64,000 bases of DNA from Hyphomicrobiales bacterium (GTDB taxonomy: Bacteria > Pseudomonadota > Alphaproteobacteria > Rhizobiales > Methyloligellaceae): positions 18,769 to 82,768 of the forward strand of contig JAJFHP010000040.1 of NCBI GenBank assembly GCA_021775555.1. Direction: 5' to 3'. Shown here piece after piece: positions 61,140-64,000 of this stretch (position 1 is the stretch's first letter; every line of letters begins with the position of its first letter). A program made the position numbers and the translations under genes. The notes beneath the pieces are model-generated. The model saw only the letters and a list, made by a program, of their open reading frames with translations. It was not told the DNA's origin and did no database searches.

Positions 61140-63428
61140 ATGACAGAAAATAAGCCTAAGCTGGACAAACCTTTGGTCCATGAGGCGAAGGACGCGGGTG
61201 AACGCCCGACCGTCCAGAGTTTGCGTAATCGTCTGAGGGCAGAATATGAAACTGACAAGGGTGCTGACCAGCGCCCCAAAAAGTCGTGGCTGAAGCGCAA
61301 GGCGAAACCGCCCAAATCCGCTCCCGCGCCTGCGCCTGCGCCTGCGCCTGACAAAGCCAGCCCCGAAGCTGAAAAGAGTGACAAACCGCGCCCTAAAAAG
61401 TCGTGGCTGAAGCGTAAAGCGAAACCGCCCAAATCCGCCCCTGCGCCTGTCCCTGACAACGCCGCGTCTGACGCCGAAATTCCGCCCGCATCCGAGCCCG
61501 TAAAGGACGAAGCCAATACTCCGCCCCTGTCCGCGCGCGCCCCCGCGCCGCCGCCGCCCGCCCCCGCGGCTGAACTGCCGCCTCCAACACCCCCGAAAGC
61601 GCAAGTGCCGCCCAAGCCGAAACCGGGATCGGGGCGAAAAAACACGCTAAAAACCAACGGAGCAAGCCGGATTTCCGCCCCGCTTTCGCGGCTGGCGGCG
61701 GGAGTGAAGGCGGCATCGAAAGAGCGCAATCTCGATAACTTGCTGGATATTTTTAAAGAAGGCCTGCGCCTGCCGACGCCAATCATCGTCGCCTCAATCG
61801 TGTCCTCATTTTTAGGCTTGGCCTTACCGCTGGCGGTGCTGCAAATCTACGACCGCATTCTGCCCAACCAGTCGATAGAAACGCTGACGCTGCTGACGCT
61901 GGGTCTGTTCGGCGCCTTCGCGCTGGATGCCGTGCTGAAAATCCTGCGCTCCTATCTGCTGGGGTGGAACGCGGTGCGCTCCGGCTTCGACGCGCAACTC
62001 TCCGCCGTTACCCGGCTTCTCAGAGCCCCTCACGCCCGCGTCGAGAAAGAACCTCCGGCCATCTGGGTTGACGGGCTAGAGGCGGTGCGCGAATTGAGCG
62101 CGTTCGAGGGCAGCCAGTCGCGTCTGCTCACCCTGGATATCCCGCTCGCCAGCATATTCCTCATCGTGCTCGGACTGGTCGGCGGTCTGCTGATCATCGT
62201 GCCCCTCCTGCTGATCGCCGGTTTCGGGGCGTATGCCGCCATTCACGGCGCGCGCCTGCAACAGGTGCTGGCCAACCGCTCGGAACAGGATAACCGCAAG
62301 CACGATTTCCTGGTGGAATCCCTCGGCGGCATCCACACGCTCAAGGGCCTGGCCATGGAGCCGATGATCCTGCGCCGCTTCGAGCGGCTGCAGAAGGGGT
62401 CGGCGATCGCCAGTTACGACACCATCCTGCTCGGCAACAAGCTGCAGTCCATGGGCATCATGTTCGCCAACCTGATGATGATTTCCGTGGTTTCCGTGGG
62501 CGCCCTGTTTGTGATGGCCGGGGAGCTCAGCATCGGCGGGCTTGCCTGCTGCTCTCTGCTGTCAGGACGCCTCACCCAGCCGGTGCTGCGCGGCATTGGC
62601 ATGTGGACCGAATTTCAGAACATCCAGCTGGCCCAGGGACGCGCCGGGAAATTCAATGAACTCGAGGTGAGCGCCGCTACGGCCAACTCTCAGGCAGGTG
62701 AACTCACCGGTTCGATTGAACTGAAAGATGTGGGCTTCGAATATCCAGGCGCGAAAAAGCGTTCCTGCCTTGCCGGTGTATCGCTGCAGGTCCGCCCCGG
62801 CGAATTTGTCGGCATCAAGGGAGAGGATGGCAGCGGCCGCTCGACGCTGGTGAAGCTGATCACCGGCGAGCTCAAACCCACCAGCGGGTCCGTGGTGATA
62901 GGCGGACTTGAATCCTGCCCGAACCGGGAACAGCTGCAGGTCAAGGACGTGGCCTATGTTTCCGCCCATTCGGCAACTTTCAAGGGCACAATCCTGGAAA
63001 ATATCACCATGTTCCGCACCGGAGCGGCGATCGAGGCCGCGCAGCACGCAGCCAAGCTCATCGGGCTGGAAGACGAAATTCACCGCCTGCCGGACGGCTA
63101 TGACACGCCGCTTGCGCAAGGCGTGGCGCAGACGCTCTCTTCCGGTCTGCTACAGCGCGTTGCCATCGCCCGGGCGCTGGCGCGCAACCCGAAAGTCCTG
63201 ATTTTCGATGAGGCCAATACCCTGCTCGACTTCCAGAGCGACGCGGCCCTGCGCGCGGGATTAGAGAAACTCAAGGGCCGCATGACGGCAATCATCATCT
63301 CCAACCGGCCCTCCTTCCTCTCCATCGCCGAACGGGTCTACGCACTCAAGGACGGCACACTGGAACGGCAGCAGTTTGAAGCGGCGCCAACCGCCGCGCA
63401 GGCACCCGTTCAAGGGACGGCCGCATGA
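61140..63428 (+). CDS. Type I secretion ABC exporter subunit with degenerate ATPase motifs
   Basis: The 762-residue protein begins with a Pro/Lys/Ala-rich cytoplasmic leader of about 190 residues that holds a repeated RPKKSWLKRKAKPPKSAPAP block. A type I secretion transmembrane domain follows (VASIVSSFLGLALPLAVLQI; YDRILPNQSIETL). In the ATPase domain Walker A reads GEDGSGRST, with Arg567 for the usual Lys. The signature is LSSGL (666-670) rather than LSGGQ, and the H-loop His is Asn722 (IISNRPSF). Walker B keeps its acidic pair (IFDEAN, Asp690-Glu691). This subunit probably hydrolyses ATP poorly. It is coupled by ATGA to a second gene that looks like an exporter subunit. Confidence 0.9.
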   Translation: MTENKPKLDKPLVHEAKDAGERPTVQSLRNRLRAEYETDKGADQRPKKSWLKRKAKPPKSAPAPAPAPAPDKASPEAEKSDKPRPKKSWLKRKAKPPKSAPAPVPDNAASDAEIPPASEPVKDEANTPPLSARAPAPPPPAPAAELPPPTPPKAQVPPKPKPGSGRKNTLKTNGASRISAPLSRLAAGVKAASKERNLDNLLDIFKEGLRLPTPIIVASIVSSFLGLALPLAVLQIYDRILPNQSIETLTLLTLGLFGAFALDAVLKILRSYLLGWNAVRSGFDAQLSAVTRLLRAPHARVEKEPPAIWVDGLEAVRELSAFEGSQSRLLTLDIPLASIFLIVLGLVGGLLIIVPLLLIAGFGAYAAIHGARLQQVLANRSEQDNRKHDFLVESLGGIHTLKGLAMEPMILRRFERLQKGSAIASYDTILLGNKLQSMGIMFANLMMISVVSVGALFVMAGELSIGGLACCSLLSGRLTQPVLRGIGMWTEFQNIQLAQGRAGKFNELEVSAATANSQAGELTGSIELKDVGFEYPGAKKRSCLAGVSLQVRPGEFVGIKGEDGSGRSTLVKLITGELKPTSGSVVIGGLESCPNREQLQVKDVAYVSAHSATFKGTILENITMFRTGAAIEAAQHAAKLIGLEDEIHRLPDGYDTPLAQGVAQTLSSGLLQRVAIARALARNPKVLIFDEANTLLDFQSDAALRAGLEKLKGRMTAIIISNRPSFLSIAERVYALKDGTLERQQFEAAPTAAQAPVQGTAA
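61272..61448 (+). repeat. 117-bp-spaced direct repeat in the exporter leader
   Basis: Copies starting at 61272 and 61389 both encode RPKKSWLKRKAKPPKSAPAP. The DNA differs at a few silent sites. The offset is 117 bases (39 codons). Confidence 0.85.
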
Positions 63429-64000
63429 CCATGGCAGGCACACAGACAGCTGCGCAAAGCGCACCCGGCACGGCTGACAGCCCGCCAACCGGCGCTGAAA
63501 CAGGCGGCAACCCGGTGCATGGGCTTCAGGACCAGCTCGGATCCGCATTCACCGGGCGCAAGCTGGAGAAGCTGGATGATTCCACACCGGCCGCGGCCTG
63601 CCTGAAACCGCTTCTCCTGGCGCTGGAATGGACCGGACAGGAGCGTCACCTGATGGAGGCGCTGCCGCATCTCGAGCCGCTCCACGACATCGACGACCTT
63701 CGCGCCCTGCTGTCGCGGATCAACTACCGCACCACGCACCGCTCCTACAAACGCTGCGAGATCAGTCCCGGCATGCTGCCCTGCCTGTTCAGCCGGAATG
63801 ACGGCGATAGCGTGTCCGTTATCCTCGGCATTGAAGCTGACGGGCGACTGCTCACCTTTGACGGGACGAAGAAGGCGTTCGCCTACGTCCCCGCGGACGA
63901 GACATCCGGCGACGTCTATCTGGTGTCGGCGATCAAGGGCGACGATATTTTCGAGACCATCCACAAGCATGGCTGGGTGCAATACACCTTCGGGCGGTTC
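63425..64000 (+). CDS. Second type I secretion ABC exporter subunit (N-terminal part, cut by window end)
   Basis: The gene starts at ATG 63425, overlapping the stop of the degenerate exporter gene, and stays open to the window edge (192 codons). After a low-complexity leader (TAAQSAPGTADSPPTGAETG) comes a region like the inactive peptidase C39-like domain of exporters such as HlyB: ACLKPLLLALEWTGQERHLM, LRALLSRINYRTTHRSYKRC, GMLPCLFSRNDGDSVSVILG and EADGRLLTFDG. The transmembrane and ATPase parts lie beyond the window. It is expected to be the catalytic partner of the preceding subunit, which has no such domain. Confidence 0.75.
   Translation, partial: MTMAGTQTAAQSAPGTADSPPTGAETGGNPVHGLQDQLGSAFTGRKLEKLDDSTPAAACLKPLLLALEWTGQERHLMEALPHLEPLHDIDDLRALLSRINYRTTHRSYKRCEISPGMLPCLFSRNDGDSVSVILGIEADGRLLTFDGTKKAFAYVPADETSGDVYLVSAIKGDDIFETIHKHGWVQYTFGRF

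Overview
The window looks like a chromosomal segment from an alphaproteobacterium, probably near the Hyphomicrobiales. This rests on gene order and protein style, not on a database search. The order obgE-proB-proA-nadD-rsfS-rlmH-envC-ctpA-rppH is one I associate with that class. The bluB/cobN/cobW/cbtAB cobalamin island and the Lys/Ala-rich tail on ribosomal protein L21 point the same way. Coding density is high, many junctions are 4-base ATGA overlaps, and no insertion sequence, phage gene, integrase or CRISPR array is visible.

Region 1 (1-12.9 kb) is housekeeping: the end of the ATP synthase operon (atpD, atpC), a small membrane protein, then a long minus-strand run for cell-wall hydrolase control (envC, ctpA, a YibQ-like deacetylase), RNA 5'-end decapping (rppH), ribosome maturation (rlmH, rsfS, obgE), NAD (nadD) and proline (proA, proB) synthesis, a GNAT acetyltransferase and rplU-rpmA with a clear promoter and terminator. 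Region 2 (12.9-24.5 kb) holds an FMN-binding glutamate synthase-like protein, a DM13 protein, tRNA-Ser(CGA), a small basic protein, an exported alpha/beta hydrolase, an APC permease with a coupled exported protein, an RND efflux pair and diacylglycerol kinase.

Region 3 (24.6-29.1 kb) is an ECF sigma factor / anti-sigma factor / exported subtilase operon followed by a secreted protein. The sigma operon and the secreted-protein gene carry near-identical promoter-like elements with the same spacing, which suggests a small autoregulated envelope regulon. A PilZ-histidine kinase fusion follows.

Region 4 (30.3-54.7 kb) is a cobalt island. A cobalt-type nitrile hydratase operon diverges from a cobalamin-riboswitch-controlled cobalt uptake and cobalamin synthesis cluster (cbtB, cbtA, cobW, cobN, cobO, a small His-containing protein, cbiX, cobH, cobL, cobI, a cbiG-cobJ fusion, cobM, cobK, cbiD, cobA, cobB, cobQ, bluB, cbiB, cobU, cobS, cobT). 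Enzymes of the early-cobalt route (CbiX, CbiG, CbiD) sit beside CobN of the late-insertion route. cobT is split by one in-frame TAG.

Region 5 (54.8-64 kb) is a type I secretion locus: a giant cadherin-repeat/LamG/RTX protein diverges from an ABC exporter subunit whose ATPase motifs are degenerate, which is translationally coupled to a second gene (cut by the window end) that looks like a partner exporter subunit. The most promising less-described systems are the sigma/subtilase regulon and the paired exporter.
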